This document shows, piece after piece, positions 7,354 to 18,524 of a stretch of 64,000 bases of DNA. The DNA is from Pyruvatibacter sp. HU-CL02332 (GTDB lineage: Bacteria; Pseudomonadota; Alphaproteobacteria; CGMCC-115125). The position numbers were made by a program, and so were the translations under genes. Each line of letters starts with the position of its first letter. Within the stretch, counting starts at the first letter, position 1. Where the stretch lies: assembly GCF_040362765.1 (NCBI RefSeq), contig NZ_BAABWK010000002.1, positions 124,001 through 188,000 of the forward strand, written 5' to 3'. Under the pieces are notes generated by a model. That model did no database searches and was not told the origin of the DNA. It worked only from the letters and a program-made list of their open reading frames with translations.

Positions 7354-9756
7354 CTAGTTGTGAGCCGGTCGCAATGTCAGCATGCCGATTGATCCCGTCT
7401 CGATTTCCGCGCGATCCGTGGTCATGCGAATGTGCCCGCCATCCGCCCAGAGCGTGGCGAATGTATCGTAATAGTCCGACGCCGGATTGCCGGACTGGCC
7501 CGTTGATATGATGTAGACGGAGTTGTTCATGTCATCGAAGTCAAAGACGGCGCGATAGCCCGCTGCATGAACATTGGCAAAGGGGCGGGCGCCGGACCCC
7601 GTCTGTCCGCGATTGACCGTGTACGGACCACCGGCGCTTGGGCGTTCGATATTGAAGATGTTGCGGACACCGGGAATGAAACCCATGGGCAGGTGATTGT
7701 TCACCACTGGGTGGGCATCACCCCAGTTCCACTTGCTCATGTCGTTGCCGTAGAGGTTGTTGAGGTCCTCAAGGCCCGCCGCAAGGGCGGTGCGAACTAC
7801 ATCCGTGCAGTGCTCGGTTTCAGTTGTTGTGGTGTTGTCGCACCAGCGTGCGGCCATCTCATCCCCGGAAAGGGCATTGAGGAGGAATGTCTCACGGCGG
7901 CGGCCCACACTATCTGCCAGCTCTCCAAGTTCATCCGCGTACAGTTTCTTGTGCAGCTGCTTCAGGGCGGCATGGAAGATCAAAGGCTGCGCAAGCTCCT
8001 TTTCCATGGTGGCATCCCAGTCGCGCAACAAGGCCTGTGCTTCTGCCATCTGGTCTGTTTCCGGTTCCACGCTGGTGAAGTAGGGGACCAGAAGAGCCGC
8101 CAATTCGGACTTGTTGTCGGCCAGCATGGCTTCAAAGCTTGCCACATCGTGCAGCCGCGTCGCCTCGATCATGTCCTCAATGCGGTTGGCCCGGTAAGGC
8201 CCATCCCAGCTTGAGGAAATGTAGTAGGGGAAATCATCCGCGATGATCTTGTTGTTGGCGGTCGCGATGTAGCCATGGGACGGGTTGATGACGCGCGGAA
8301 GTCCTTCGTGGGGGATCATGCCCAGCCAGTCATTGGCGGGATTGGCGCCGGACGCAGGCAGCAGTCCGCCGGTCTCATGCTCGTCGCTGCGCACAGGAAC
8401 AGCAGCAGGGGCAATCATGCCGATGTTTCCGTCCACGTCAGCCACCACCATGCTCTGCATGGGCGACACCTGGAGGCGCGTAGCCTCGTCAAATTCCGCC
8501 ACCGTGCGGGCCTTGGTGTAGCGGAAGCCCGCTTCAATGGTCGTGTCTTCGCTGGTGAGCGCCGTCCACTTGAGAGCAACGACCTGACCGTCGGCGACGA
8601 CGTCGTCAAAGGTATCTGCAATGGCATCGAGGACAGGGCCATTGCGGGTTTCGCGTACCACAAGTGTTTCATCCGATCCCAGACGAACAACAATCTCTTC
8701 TTCGCGGATCGCAAAGTCCGCCCAGCCTTCAGGTGTCCGGTACTGCTCCGGGTTGTTCGGGTTTACGTCTTCAATCGCCATGTCCTGAGTGTCCGGACCG
8801 GTATTGGTGAAGCCCCAACCGATATGATTGTTGCGACCCAGTACGACGGACGGAATGCCAGGAATGGTAACGCCGATGACATTGCTGTCGCCGACACTCA
8901 GATGCGCGGCGTACCAGATGGAGGGTGCGAGCATGCCCAAATGTGGGTCGTTGGCCAGCAGAGGCTTCTGGCTCTTTGTCCATTTGCCATCCACCACCCA
9001 GTTGTTTGAGGCGCCGGGCGGACCCGTGTCGGGAATGGCGGCAATGATCCGCTCCAGGCCAAGCGTGCGATAGAGCGATGCGAGATCACGCACCGCCGGT
9101 TTGCTGTCGGCCGGGTAGGGCGGGTCAAAGGTCTTCATGTCTTCATCGTCCAGCACTTCCATGAGGCGGGTGCGCAGGACTTCCGAGAAGGCATTGCCGG
9201 ACAGGCCGGCTGCCAGAAGCTTGACCATGCCGACCGAGTCAGCGGGCTGCCATGGTTCAGGTGTATGCATCAGAACCTGAAACTCCGGCGGATAAGGCCG
9301 GGTTGATTCAGACATGTAGGCGTTGACCCCGGCCGCATAGGCATCAAGCACCGCGCGAAGCTCCGGGGAGAGCACCGCAAGCGACCGTTCGGAATGCCCA
9401 TAGAAATCCAGCGTGCGGATGATCTTGTCCGCGGGCAGGGCAGCGGAGCCAAACACTTCGGACAGGCGTCCCTGAACCACACGGCGGAAGAGTTCCATCT
9501 GCCAGAGCCGATCCTGCGCGTGGGAGACGCCTAGCGCGAATGCGGCGTCAGGGTCCGACTCAGCAAAGATGTGGGGAACGGCATGTTCGTCCCGAATGAC
9601 CTCAACCGGGGCTGACAGGCCGGGCAAATCCATGGTGCCTGCGTAGTCCGGCACGGCACGCTCTGCGAGGCCGAGAAGCTGCAGCACCAGCAGGCCAATA
9701 ACCACGGCCAGCGCGGCAAGCGTGATGGCTGCCCAGCGAAGTATCTTGATCGTCAT
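7354..9756 (-). CDS. Penicillin acylase family (Ntn hydrolase) protein
   Basis: Putative periplasmic amidohydrolase of the penicillin G acylase/AHL acylase superfamily, 800 residues from the ATG at 9756. That start gives MTIKILRWAA and a strong N-terminal hydrophobic helix acting as signal or anchor. The precursor should self-cleave before the nucleophile Ser at about residue 250 in PPGASNNWVVDG, producing alpha and beta chains. Downstream LLANDPHLG and GRNNHIGWGFTN are hallmark beta-chain motifs. Known substrates in the family include penicillins and acyl-homoserine lactones; the substrate here cannot be inferred. An in-frame ORF extends upstream to 9894 but lacks signal-like sequence at its start. 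Confidence 0.93.
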   Translation of the reverse strand: MTIKILRWAAITLAALAVVIGLLVLQLLGLAERAVPDYAGTMDLPGLSAPVEVIRDEHAVPHIFAESDPDAAFALGVSHAQDRLWQMELFRRVVQGRLSEVFGSAALPADKIIRTLDFYGHSERSLAVLSPELRAVLDAYAAGVNAYMSESTRPYPPEFQVLMHTPEPWQPADSVGMVKLLAAGLSGNAFSEVLRTRLMEVLDDEDMKTFDPPYPADSKPAVRDLASLYRTLGLERIIAAIPDTGPPGASNNWVVDGKWTKSQKPLLANDPHLGMLAPSIWYAAHLSVGDSNVIGVTIPGIPSVVLGRNNHIGWGFTNTGPDTQDMAIEDVNPNNPEQYRTPEGWADFAIREEEIVVRLGSDETLVVRETRNGPVLDAIADTFDDVVADGQVVALKWTALTSEDTTIEAGFRYTKARTVAEFDEATRLQVSPMQSMVVADVDGNIGMIAPAAVPVRSDEHETGGLLPASGANPANDWLGMIPHEGLPRVINPSHGYIATANNKIIADDFPYYISSSWDGPYRANRIEDMIEATRLHDVASFEAMLADNKSELAALLVPYFTSVEPETDQMAEAQALLRDWDATMEKELAQPLIFHAALKQLHKKLYADELGELADSVGRRRETFLLNALSGDEMAARWCDNTTTTETEHCTDVVRTALAAGLEDLNNLYGNDMSKWNWGDAHPVVNNHLPMGFIPGVRNIFNIERPSAGGPYTVNRGQTGSGARPFANVHAAGYRAVFDFDDMNNSVYIISTGQSGNPASDYYDTFATLWADGGHIRMTTDRAEIETGSIGMLTLRPAHN

Positions 9757-9887
9757 GGCCTGCGGCCTCCCCACACCCTCGATATTTGATCCGGTGTACG
9801 TATTCCGGTCCCGAGTGGTTTCATGTTTAGTGCGCCCAATACATATGAGCGGCTCCACACATAGGAGCATTCCCCAGGAGATACCAC

Positions 9888-10769
9888 ATGGCACGCGTTG
9901 CGTTTATCGGACTTGGCGTTATGGGCTTCCCCATGGCCGGACATCTGGCCGAGGCCGGACATCAGGTAACGGTCTACAACCGCACCACCATCAAGGCCAA
10001 GCAGTGGCGTGAGGCCTACAAAGGGTCTCATGGGGGTTCCGGTGCGTGGACGCCCGCAAAGGCGGCAGCGGAGGCTGAGATTGTTTTCACCTGTGTGGGC
10101 AATGACGATGATCTGCGATCGGTGACCCTGGGGCCGGACGGCGTGTTTCAGACCATGCAGCCGGGCACGGTGTTTGTGGACCATACGACGGCGTCCGCCG
10201 ATATTGCTCGCGAACTGGCTGCTGAAGCAGAAAAGCGGGGCTTTGGTGCCATTGATGCGCCTGTCTCGGGCGGGCAGGCAGGGGCGGAAAACGGTCAGCT
10301 CACCATCATGTGTGGCGGCGATCCCTATCACTACAAGACGGCGGAACCGGTCATGGCGGCCTATGCCAAGCAGTCGCGCCTGCTGGGGCCTGCCGGGTCC
10401 GGGCAGCTGACCAAGATGGTCAACCAGATTTGCATTGGCGGCCTTGTGCAGGGGCTGTCCGAAGCCATTCATTTTGCCCAGAAGGCCGATCTGGATGTGG
10501 CGGGCGTCATGGATGTCATCTCCAAGGGGGCCGCTCAAAGCTGGCAGATGGAAAACCGCTGGGAGACCATGAATGACGGCAAGTTCGATTTCGGCTTTGC
10601 CGTGGACTGGATGCGCAAGGACCTTGCCATCTGTCTGGCGGAAGCGGCCCGCAATGGAGCAGACCTTCCGGTCACCAAAATCGTCGATGGCTATTACGCC
10701 GAGGTGCAGGAGATGGGCGGCAATCGCTGGGATACCTCGAGCCTCATTGCGCGTCTCACCAAGGACTAG
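9888..10769 (+). CDS. NAD(P)-dependent beta-hydroxyacid dehydrogenase (3-hydroxyisobutyrate dehydrogenase-like)
   Basis: Cytosolic 293-residue oxidoreductase of the beta-HAD family. The N-terminal Rossmann fingerprint is GLGVMGFPMAGHLAEAGH. The substrate-binding DAPVSGGQAGAENGQL motif lies at about residues 123-138, and the catalytic Lys is in GSGQLTKMVNQI. It is a paralogue of the mmsB-type gene at 15658. The latter sits inside a valine operon, so this solitary copy probably acts on another 3-hydroxyacid (e.g. tartronate semialdehyde or a succinic-semialdehyde-type substrate). It is divergent from the penicillin-acylase gene. Confidence 0.9.
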   Translation: MARVAFIGLGVMGFPMAGHLAEAGHQVTVYNRTTIKAKQWREAYKGSHGGSGAWTPAKAAAEAEIVFTCVGNDDDLRSVTLGPDGVFQTMQPGTVFVDHTTASADIARELAAEAEKRGFGAIDAPVSGGQAGAENGQLTIMCGGDPYHYKTAEPVMAAYAKQSRLLGPAGSGQLTKMVNQICIGGLVQGLSEAIHFAQKADLDVAGVMDVISKGAAQSWQMENRWETMNDGKFDFGFAVDWMRKDLAICLAEAARNGADLPVTKIVDGYYAEVQEMGGNRWDTSSLIARLTKD

Positions 10770-11131
10770 GCGTGCGTCACCGGCCTCGCGCCACCCGTTT
10801 GGGGCAAGGGCTGGCACAAAAGAGGGAAACGCTGCCATAGCGGGTCCTGTCCGTGTGTCCGTGTCCTGAATGTCCGTTGTCCGTGTCCGGTCAGACCGCC
10901 ATGGCAACGCATCCCACGCCACCGGCCGGGGACTGACCAGCAGCGCACCTCACGCGGTTGAGACGCGAGGCTGTGAACAGGATACGGGTGGTCTGAGGGG
11001 CGGGGATAAGTTTTTGTTTTCCGGAACAGTCCGCATGGCCCCCACGGTCAAGCCGTGGCATGGCGGCGATATTTTATTGAAACCAAACAACGCCATTGCG
11101 CGGTTTAACCGGACAATCCTTTGAGCGCTTG
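10770..11131. other. Non-coding gap with TGTCCG repeats and a hairpin
   Basis: This 362-base gap lies between convergent genes. It contains five copies of TGTCCG plus one TGTCCT within 10848-10889 and a perfect 6-bp stem CCACGG/CCGTGG at 11042-11058 flanked by ATGGC repeats. The hairpin resembles the dispersed 'tcaagccgtggcatgg' type intergenic elements found in many alphaproteobacterial genomes. I see no convincing coding ORF here. Confidence 0.5.
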
Positions 11132-12912
<1,781 letters not shown>

Positions 12913-12925
12913 CCACCGTTCACCT

Positions 12926-13207
12926 TCAGGCTTTGAAGTGTGTGAATACAGACCAGCTTCCGATCAGAATGAACCCGATGCCTGCCAGCAGTCTGATGGG
13001 CACCATGTCCAGATATTTGGCTGCGTAAGAGCCGAGCAGTACGGCGATACCTGTGGAGGCCGTCAGGGCAAGCGACGCGGCGGCAAAGACCAGCCACGGA
13101 TTGAGGTCCTCATCGGTTGCAAACAGGAGCGAGGCCACCTGGGTCTTGTCGCCAAGTTCGGCAAGAAAGACGGTTATGAAGACCGGGATCAGGGCGTAAA
13201 GGCTCAT
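12926..13207 (-). CDS. TMEM165/GDT1 (UPF0016) family cation transporter, single-repeat form
   Basis: Small inner-membrane protein of 93 residues from the ATG at 13207. It has three hydrophobic stretches and the family signature ELGDKT (about residues 14-19). Eukaryotic GDT1/TMEM165 and bacterial MneA-type proteins carry two such repeats and export Mn2+ or Ca2+. The single-repeat form is expected to dimerise. No partner half-gene is adjacent, so homodimerisation is the simplest inference. Confidence 0.88.
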   Translation of the reverse strand: MSLYALIPVFITVFLAELGDKTQVASLLFATDEDLNPWLVFAAASLALTASTGIAVLLGSYAAKYLDMVPIRLLAGIGFILIGSWSVFTHFKA

Positions 13208-13448
13208 TGATTGCTCCAATAATGGTGTTTGTGGCGGTGTCTGATCGTCCACTCAGATCTTTCGACGGTGTGTAGAGGATGGGCTGAGTCGTCTCAATCC
13301 CAGTGTTCCCCTTGGTCAATCCGGGCAGCCAATCCTGACAAATGCGGAGGCAATGATGGCGCGATTGCTCCGCGTTGACGCGCCAATGCGGCCTAGCTAC
13401 ACCCGTCATCACACAAACAAGAAAGAGCGGACGGGAGTAGGGCGGCAG

Positions 13449-14588
13449 ATGGATTTTGCTCTGACGGAAGATCAAAGGGCTTTCTTCGACACGGCTTCAG
13501 ATTTTGCTGCCAATGAACTGGCTCCCCATGCGGCTGAGTGGGACGAGAAAGCCATCTTTCCCGTGGACACCATGCGCAAGGCCGCAGCCCTCGGTTTTGC
13601 CGGCATTTACGTGCGCGAGGATGTTGGCGGGTCGGCACTGACCCGGCTCGATGCAGCGCTCATCTTTGAAGCACTGTCCCAGGGTTGCACCTCGACGGCC
13701 GCCTATATCTCGATCCACAACATGGCCGCGTGGATGATTGATACGTTCGGCAATGAGGACCAGCGCCAGAAGTGGCTGCCGAAGCTCACATCGATGGATC
13801 TCATCGCGAGCTATTGCCTGACTGAGCCAAGCGCAGGCTCGGATGCGGCTTCCCTCAAGACCAAGGCCGTGCGTGACGGCGACCACTATGTGATCAACGG
13901 CTCCAAGGCGTTCATTTCAGGCTCGGGGACGTCTGACGTGTATGTCTGCATGATCCGGACAGGGGGCGACGGCGCAGGCGGTGTGTCCTGTATCGTGGTG
14001 GAGAAGGGCACTCCCGGGCTGTCCTTTGGCGCGACCGAAAAGAAGATGGGTTGGAATTCGCAACCCACAGCCGCTGTCATCTTTGAAGACTGCCGCGTGC
14101 CCGTGGAAAATCTCATCGGCAACGAAGGGGACGGCTTCAAGATTGCCATGAAGGGTCTTGATGGCGGGCGCCTCAACATCGGTGCCTGTTCGATAGGGAC
14201 TGCGCAGGTGGCACTTGATACAGCCATGGCCTACGCAAAAGACCGCCAGCAATTCGGCAAGGCGATTTCGACGTTTCAGGCGACCCAGTTCAAGCTCGCC
14301 GACATGGCAACTGAACTTGAAGCGGCCCGTCTTCTGCTGCGACAGGCGGCCACCAAGCTGGACCAGAAATCACCGGACGCCACCCAGCACTGCGCCATGG
14401 CCAAACGTCTGGCGACGGACACGGGCTTTGAGGTGGTCAATCAGGCACTGCAGATCCATGGCGGCTATGGATATCTCAAGGACTATCCTCTGGAACGGCA
14501 TCTGCGCGATGTGCGGGTGCACCAGATCCTTGAAGGTACAAACGAAATCATGCGGGTGATCATCTCCCGCGAAATGCTGAACCGGTAG
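13449..14588 (+). CDS. Acyl-CoA dehydrogenase, probable isobutyryl-CoA dehydrogenase
   Basis: FAD-dependent dehydrogenase of 379 residues starting at the ATG at 13449 (MDFALTEDQ). Family signatures are [14 protein letters not shown] in the middle beta domain and the C-terminal LEGTNEIMR. The C-terminal [14 protein letters not shown] is typical of short-branched acyl-CoA dehydrogenases. It is directly followed by a 3-hydroxyisobutyryl-CoA hydrolase-like gene (8-base gap) and a 3-hydroxyisobutyrate dehydrogenase gene. This context supports isobutyryl-CoA to methacrylyl-CoA in valine breakdown. Electrons would go to ETF. Confidence 0.93.
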   Translation: MDFALTEDQRAFFDTASDFAANELAPHAAEWDEKAIFPVDTMRKAAALGFAGIYVREDVGGSALTRLDAALIFEALSQGCTSTAAYISIHNMAAWMIDTFGNEDQRQKWLPKLTSMDLIASYCLTEPSAGSDAASLKTKAVRDGDHYVINGSKAFISGSGTSDVYVCMIRTGGDGAGGVSCIVVEKGTPGLSFGATEKKMGWNSQPTAAVIFEDCRVPVENLIGNEGDGFKIAMKGLDGGRLNIGACSIGTAQVALDTAMAYAKDRQQFGKAISTFQATQFKLADMATELEAARLLLRQAATKLDQKSPDATQHCAMAKRLATDTGFEVVNQALQIHGGYGYLKDYPLERHLRDVRVHQILEGTNEIMRVIISREMLNR

Positions 14589-14596
14589 CTGAGTAC

Positions 14597-15637
14597 ATGT
14601 CTGAAGCTGAAATTCTTTTTGAGGTCAAAGGCGCTGCGGGTGTCATCACCCTCAACCGCCCCAAAGCACTTAACGCATTCACGCTGAACATGATGCACGC
14701 GCTGCATCCCCAGCTTATTGCCTGGGCGGATGATCCCAGGGTTGAACGGATCATCGTCAAGGCCGCCGGAGACCGGGCCTTCTGTGCGGGCGGTGACATC
14801 CGTGCCTTGTATGACTGGGGCACGTCGAACGACCCCATGGCGATTGATTTCTATAATCAGGAATACAAGCTCAACACTTTCATCAAGGAATACCCAAAAC
14901 CTTACATCGCATTCATGGATGGCATCACCATGGGCGGCGGTGTGGGCTTGTCCGTACACGGATCACACCGTGTGGCGACCGAGAAAACGATGTTTGCCAT
15001 GCCCGAAACCGGCATTGGCCTTTTTCCGGATGTAGGCGGTACATACTTTCTGCCTCGCACGCCGGGTCATACCGGTATGTGGCTGTCGCTCACGGGTGCT
15101 CGCCTTAAAGCTGCGGACGCGCTTTATGCGGGGATTGCGACCCATTACATGCCATCGGCGGATCTGGATGAACTGGAAGAGACCCTTTGCGCGTCCGGCG
15201 TCAATGTTAACGCCGCACTGACGATACATGCGTCACAGCCGGACGGCGGTTCACTTGAAGACCTGCAAGGTGACATTTCGCGGCTGTTCAATGGATCAAG
15301 CGTTGAGGATATTCTCAGTGCGCTTGATGCCGATGGCGGTGAGTGGGCGACCGCACAGGCATCTACCATTCGCACCAAGTCGCCAACGAGCCTCAAGGTG
15401 GCCCATCGGCAGATGGTGGATGGCGCAGACGCAGACTTCCGCACCTGCATGACAGTCGAATACCGCATTGTGTCGCGCATCATGAAGCGTCCGGATTTTT
15501 ATGAAGGCGTGCGTGCCGCGATCATTGACAAGGACAACGCACCCAATTGGCAACCGGACACGCTGGAAGCCGTGAGTGACGACGACATCAACATGATCTT
15601 CGCCCCCGCTGATGGCGGCGATATTGACCTGGGCTAA
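14597..15637 (+). CDS. 3-hydroxyisobutyryl-CoA hydrolase (enoyl-CoA hydratase/isomerase superfamily)
   Basis: Crotonase-fold thioesterase of 346 residues, longer than a plain enoyl-CoA hydratase (about 260) and matching the HIBYL-CoA hydrolase/HIBCH group. Features: ITLNRPKALNAF at the N-terminus, the oxyanion-hole FCAGGDIRALYDWG, DGITMGGGVGLS, and the active-site region MPETGIGLFPDVGGTY. It would release 3-hydroxyisobutyrate from its CoA ester, protecting against methacrylyl-CoA. It is the second gene of the valine unit, 20 bases before the dehydrogenase. Confidence 0.93.
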   Translation: MSEAEILFEVKGAAGVITLNRPKALNAFTLNMMHALHPQLIAWADDPRVERIIVKAAGDRAFCAGGDIRALYDWGTSNDPMAIDFYNQEYKLNTFIKEYPKPYIAFMDGITMGGGVGLSVHGSHRVATEKTMFAMPETGIGLFPDVGGTYFLPRTPGHTGMWLSLTGARLKAADALYAGIATHYMPSADLDELEETLCASGVNVNAALTIHASQPDGGSLEDLQGDISRLFNGSSVEDILSALDADGGEWATAQASTIRTKSPTSLKVAHRQMVDGADADFRTCMTVEYRIVSRIMKRPDFYEGVRAAIIDKDNAPNWQPDTLEAVSDDDINMIFAPADGGDIDLG

Positions 15638-15657
15638 ACCGGGCAGGGGAGACACGT

Positions 15658-16548
15658 ATGAGCACCATCGGATTTATCGGGCTTGGCAATATGGGCGGGC
15701 CTATGGCACGCAATCTGTTGAAGGCCGGCCACGACGTCACCGTGTTTGATCTCAGCGCGGACGCTGTTGCTGGATTGAAAGAGGCAGGTGCGTCCGTTGC
15801 TGCCAGTGCCGGTGATGCTGCTTCTGGAGTCGAGATTGTCGTCTCCATGCTTCCCGCCGGTCGTCACGTGGAAGCCGTCTATGGCGGTGACGATGGGGTC
15901 ATTGCCCGTGCCGGGTCTGGAACGCTGCTCATCGACAGTTCCACCATTGATGTGGCCACAGCCCGCAGTGTAGCCGCCATGGCGACCGACAAGGGCCTGG
16001 CAATGGTTGATGCCCCAGTGTCCGGTGGCGTTGGCGGCGCGGAAGGCGGGACGCTCACCTTCATGGTTGGCGGTGAAAAAGATGATTTTGCCCGTGCGCA
16101 GCCAATTCTTGAAAACATGGGTAAAAATGTGTTTCACGCAGGCGGTGCCGGGAACGGGCAGGCCGCCAAGATCTGCAACAACATGCTGCTTGGCATCTCG
16201 ATGATCGGCACGGCCGAAGCCTTCAACCTGGCTGACAAGTTGGGTCTCGATGCACAGACATTCTTCGATATTTCGTCCACGGCTTCAGGTCAGTGCTGGT
16301 CAATGACGAGCTACTGCCCCGCCGAAGGACCAGTCCCCACGTCGCCAGCCAACAATGACTACCAACCCGGCTTTGCTGCGGGAATGATGCTTAAGGATTT
16401 ACGACTGGCGCAGGAAGCGGCTGCTCAATCCAAGGCACCAACGCCGCTTGGGAATGAAGCTGCATCGCTTTACGGCCTGATGGAAGCGGCAGGAAAAGAC
16501 GGCCTCGATTTCTCCGGCATCATCAAGATGTTGCGCGGTGATTTGTAG
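15658..16548 (+). CDS. mmsB: 3-hydroxyisobutyrate dehydrogenase
   Basis: NAD-dependent oxidation of 3-hydroxyisobutyrate to methylmalonate semialdehyde, 296 residues. Rossmann motif GLGNMGGPMARNLLKAGH; substrate motif DAPVSGGVGGAEGGTLTF; catalytic Lys in GNGQAAKICNNMLLG. The insertion ending SPANNDYQPGFAAGMMLKDLRLA is diagnostic of the mmsB type and is absent from the paralogue at 9888. It is the third gene of the valine operon. No methylmalonate-semialdehyde dehydrogenase (mmsA) is in the window. Confidence 0.95.
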   Translation: MSTIGFIGLGNMGGPMARNLLKAGHDVTVFDLSADAVAGLKEAGASVAASAGDAASGVEIVVSMLPAGRHVEAVYGGDDGVIARAGSGTLLIDSSTIDVATARSVAAMATDKGLAMVDAPVSGGVGGAEGGTLTFMVGGEKDDFARAQPILENMGKNVFHAGGAGNGQAAKICNNMLLGISMIGTAEAFNLADKLGLDAQTFFDISSTASGQCWSMTSYCPAEGPVPTSPANNDYQPGFAAGMMLKDLRLAQEAAAQSKAPTPLGNEAASLYGLMEAAGKDGLDFSGIIKMLRGDL

Positions 16549-16644
16549 GTTCAGGTGACCCCTCTTCTTATGCGTGCGGCCTAAGTTGTTATTCACGCTT
16601 TGCGGGTAATTTTTCTCCGAATGATACTTCGAGGGGAAAAATTC

Positions 16645-17076
16645 ATGACGCCAGAACAAATTGAACTCGTGCAGCGCAGCTTTGCCAAAGTGGTTCCGAT
16701 TGCAGCTAAAGCGGCTCAGATTTTTTACGGCAGGCTGTTTGAGATCGCGCCGGAACTGAAGCCGATGTTCAAGAGCAACATGGACGATCAGGGCCGTATG
16801 CTCATGTCCATGCTGGCGTCGGTCGTTGCCGGTCTTAACGATTTGGCAACCATCCTCCCCACGGCAGAGTCTCTAGCGCTCCGTCATCGCGACTATGGTG
16901 TTGTCCCGGAACAATACGAAACCGTCGGTGAGGCCTTGCTGTGGACTCTGGAGCAGGGGATTGGTGAAGACTTTACTACCGATGTCAGGGATGCATGGGT
17001 TGAAGCCTATGGGGCGCTCTCAGGCGCCATGATCAATGCTGCTGAGAATGCCGCTCTGCCGGTCGCCGCTGAGTAA
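16645..17076 (+). CDS. Single-domain globin
   Basis: 143-residue hemoglobin-like protein starting at the ATG at 16645 (MTPEQIELVQRSF), preceded by GAGGGG. The N-terminal A-helix MTPEQIELVQRSFAKV and the F-helix ALRHRDYGVVPEQYETVG, with the proximal His, match the globin domain of flavohemoglobins and Vitreoscilla-type hemoglobins, but no reductase domain follows. Likely roles are NO detoxification or oxygen binding. A second, truncated-type globin is at 62611. Confidence 0.9.
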   Translation: MTPEQIELVQRSFAKVVPIAAKAAQIFYGRLFEIAPELKPMFKSNMDDQGRMLMSMLASVVAGLNDLATILPTAESLALRHRDYGVVPEQYETVGEALLWTLEQGIGEDFTTDVRDAWVEAYGALSGAMINAAENAALPVAAE

Positions 17077-17206
17077 ATTGATTAAACTTTGAAATACATT
17101 GCGCCAGCAGTTTCGCGATCCATTAAGGCGGGACGCGTAAAGTTGCCACCGAGTTCGAGATAAATCCCGTCTAGAAAGGCGGGCTGGTATCGAAGAAACC
17201 GGGAGT

Positions 17207-17725
17207 ATGAGTATGAATATGAGCGCTGCTGTGGCCGTTGATGAGACGCCGGAAACAGATGTATCCGCCCTCAAGGCCCATTACCTCGAAACGCTGACAT
17301 TTGTGGAGCGGCTACACCGCTGCCTGCTTGATGTCATCAAGGACGAGCTTGATCGTATTGGCTGCGACGAGATCAACAGTGTGCAGGCATTGCTGCTGTT
17401 CAACATCGGCGATGCCGAGTTGACCGCAGGTGAGCTGCGGACACGTGGTCACTATCTTGGGTCCAACGTTTCCTACAATCTGAAGAAGCTGGTGGACACA
17501 GGTTACATCCACCACAAGCGGTCTGAAGCAGACCGCCGTTCAGTGCGTGTGAGCCTTACCGAGAAGGGTATGGAGATCAACGAACTGGTGGATGAGCTCT
17601 ATGAGCGTCACCTGTTGTCTCTGCAGCCCGTTGGTGAAGTACGCGAAGACGACCTGTCGGTGATCAACACAACACTGCGCCGTCTTGAGCGCTTCTGGAC
17701 AGACCAGATCCGCTACCGGCTCTAA
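17207..17725 (+). CDS. ldtR: LdtR-like MarR family transcriptional regulator
   Basis: 172-residue winged-helix regulator. The core has LTAGELRTRGHYLGSNVSYN as the DNA-recognition element and IHHKRSEADRRSVRVSLTEKG as the wing. This pattern, including the YLGSNVSYNLKKLVDTGYI segment, is that of LdtR, first described in Liberibacter, where it controls an adjacent L,D-transpeptidase gene. Here a DUF1295 gene lies between it and the L,D-transpeptidase at 18921. The symbol is assigned from sequence pattern plus context. The start at 17207 gives MSMNMSAAV; starts a few codons inward are also possible. Confidence 0.85.
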   Translation: MSMNMSAAVAVDETPETDVSALKAHYLETLTFVERLHRCLLDVIKDELDRIGCDEINSVQALLLFNIGDAELTAGELRTRGHYLGSNVSYNLKKLVDTGYIHHKRSEADRRSVRVSLTEKGMEINELVDELYERHLLSLQPVGEVREDDLSVINTTLRRLERFWTDQIRYRL

Positions 17726-17744
17726 TTGCCTTCTTCCCCTGTCG

Positions 17745-18524
17745 CTACTTCCGGGGCGGCAGGGGAATAAACGCACTGGTCCGGGCCACATAGGCATCAT
17801 AGCCCGGCCGGGACTGGTGCAGCCCACCCTCCAGCAGCGCCACACCGGAAATCTTCAAAATCAGCCACGTCATTACGACCGGTCCTACAACCGTCCACAG
17901 GTTTGCCGTGTCTGACGCCGCAATAAGGAACAGTCCCCACCAGATAAGCGTATTGCCGAAATAGTTTGGGTGGCGGGACCAGGCCCACAGGCCTTTGTCC
18001 ATCACTGTGCCTTCATTGTCCTTGTCGCGCTTGAACGCGGCGAGCTGACTGTCAGCCAGGGACTCGCACATGAAGCCGGCGGTGAAGAAGACGACGCCCA
18101 TGGCATCGAGCCAGCCCAAAGGGGCCTGTGCGTTGGCAATGCCAAAGATGACGGGAACACCGACCATGACGATCAACGCTCCCTGGAGGCCGAAGACGAC
18201 ATAGATGCTTTGCCATCTGAAATAGGGCCGGTTGCGGCGCATCGCCTGATATCGCTTGTCCTCATGGGGCTCTGAGAGCCAGCGCGACAAAAGGTAGATG
18301 CCCAAACGAAGTGCCCACAGGCTGGCGAAGCCCAAGAGTAATGTTGCCCGACCATGTTCCACATCGGCGGCCAGATAGGTGGTCCAGGCAACGACGCCAA
18401 AGCCGACCGGCCAGAAGGCATCGACGAAGCTGACATCATTGAGACGAAGACTGAGTAGCCACAGACCAAGTACGACAAGGCCGACAACAAGCAGATTGAG
18501 ACCGATGAGACTTAGAGCCGTCAA
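17745..18524 (-). CDS. DUF1295 membrane protein (steroid 5-alpha reductase-like fold)
   Basis: Integral membrane protein of 259 residues with about six hydrophobic segments. The C-terminal part contains GLWAWSRHPNYFGNTLIWWGLFL, the hallmark of the DUF1295/isoprenylcysteine methyltransferase-like superfamily, and ends in a conserved YVARTSAFIPLPPRK-type tail. Members are proposed NAD(P)H-dependent reductases of lipid-like substrates, but the bacterial function is unproven. It is convergent with ldtR and divergent from the L,D-transpeptidase. Confidence 0.88.
   Translation of the reverse strand: MTALSLIGLNLLVVGLVVLGLWLLSLRLNDVSFVDAFWPVGFGVVAWTTYLAADVEHGRATLLLGFASLWALRLGIYLLSRWLSEPHEDKRYQAMRRNRPYFRWQSIYVVFGLQGALIVMVGVPVIFGIANAQAPLGWLDAMGVVFFTAGFMCESLADSQLAAFKRDKDNEGTVMDKGLWAWSRHPNYFGNTLIWWGLFLIAASDTANLWTVVGPVVMTWLILKISGVALLEGGLHQSRPGYDAYVARTSAFIPLPPRK

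Noticed and set aside
9753-10922. A 389-codon open frame on the minus strand opposite the 9888 dehydrogenase gene
   Set aside because: It lies antisense to a clear dehydrogenase with intact motifs; the translation has no recognisable domain and its length follows from the GC-rich opposite frame.
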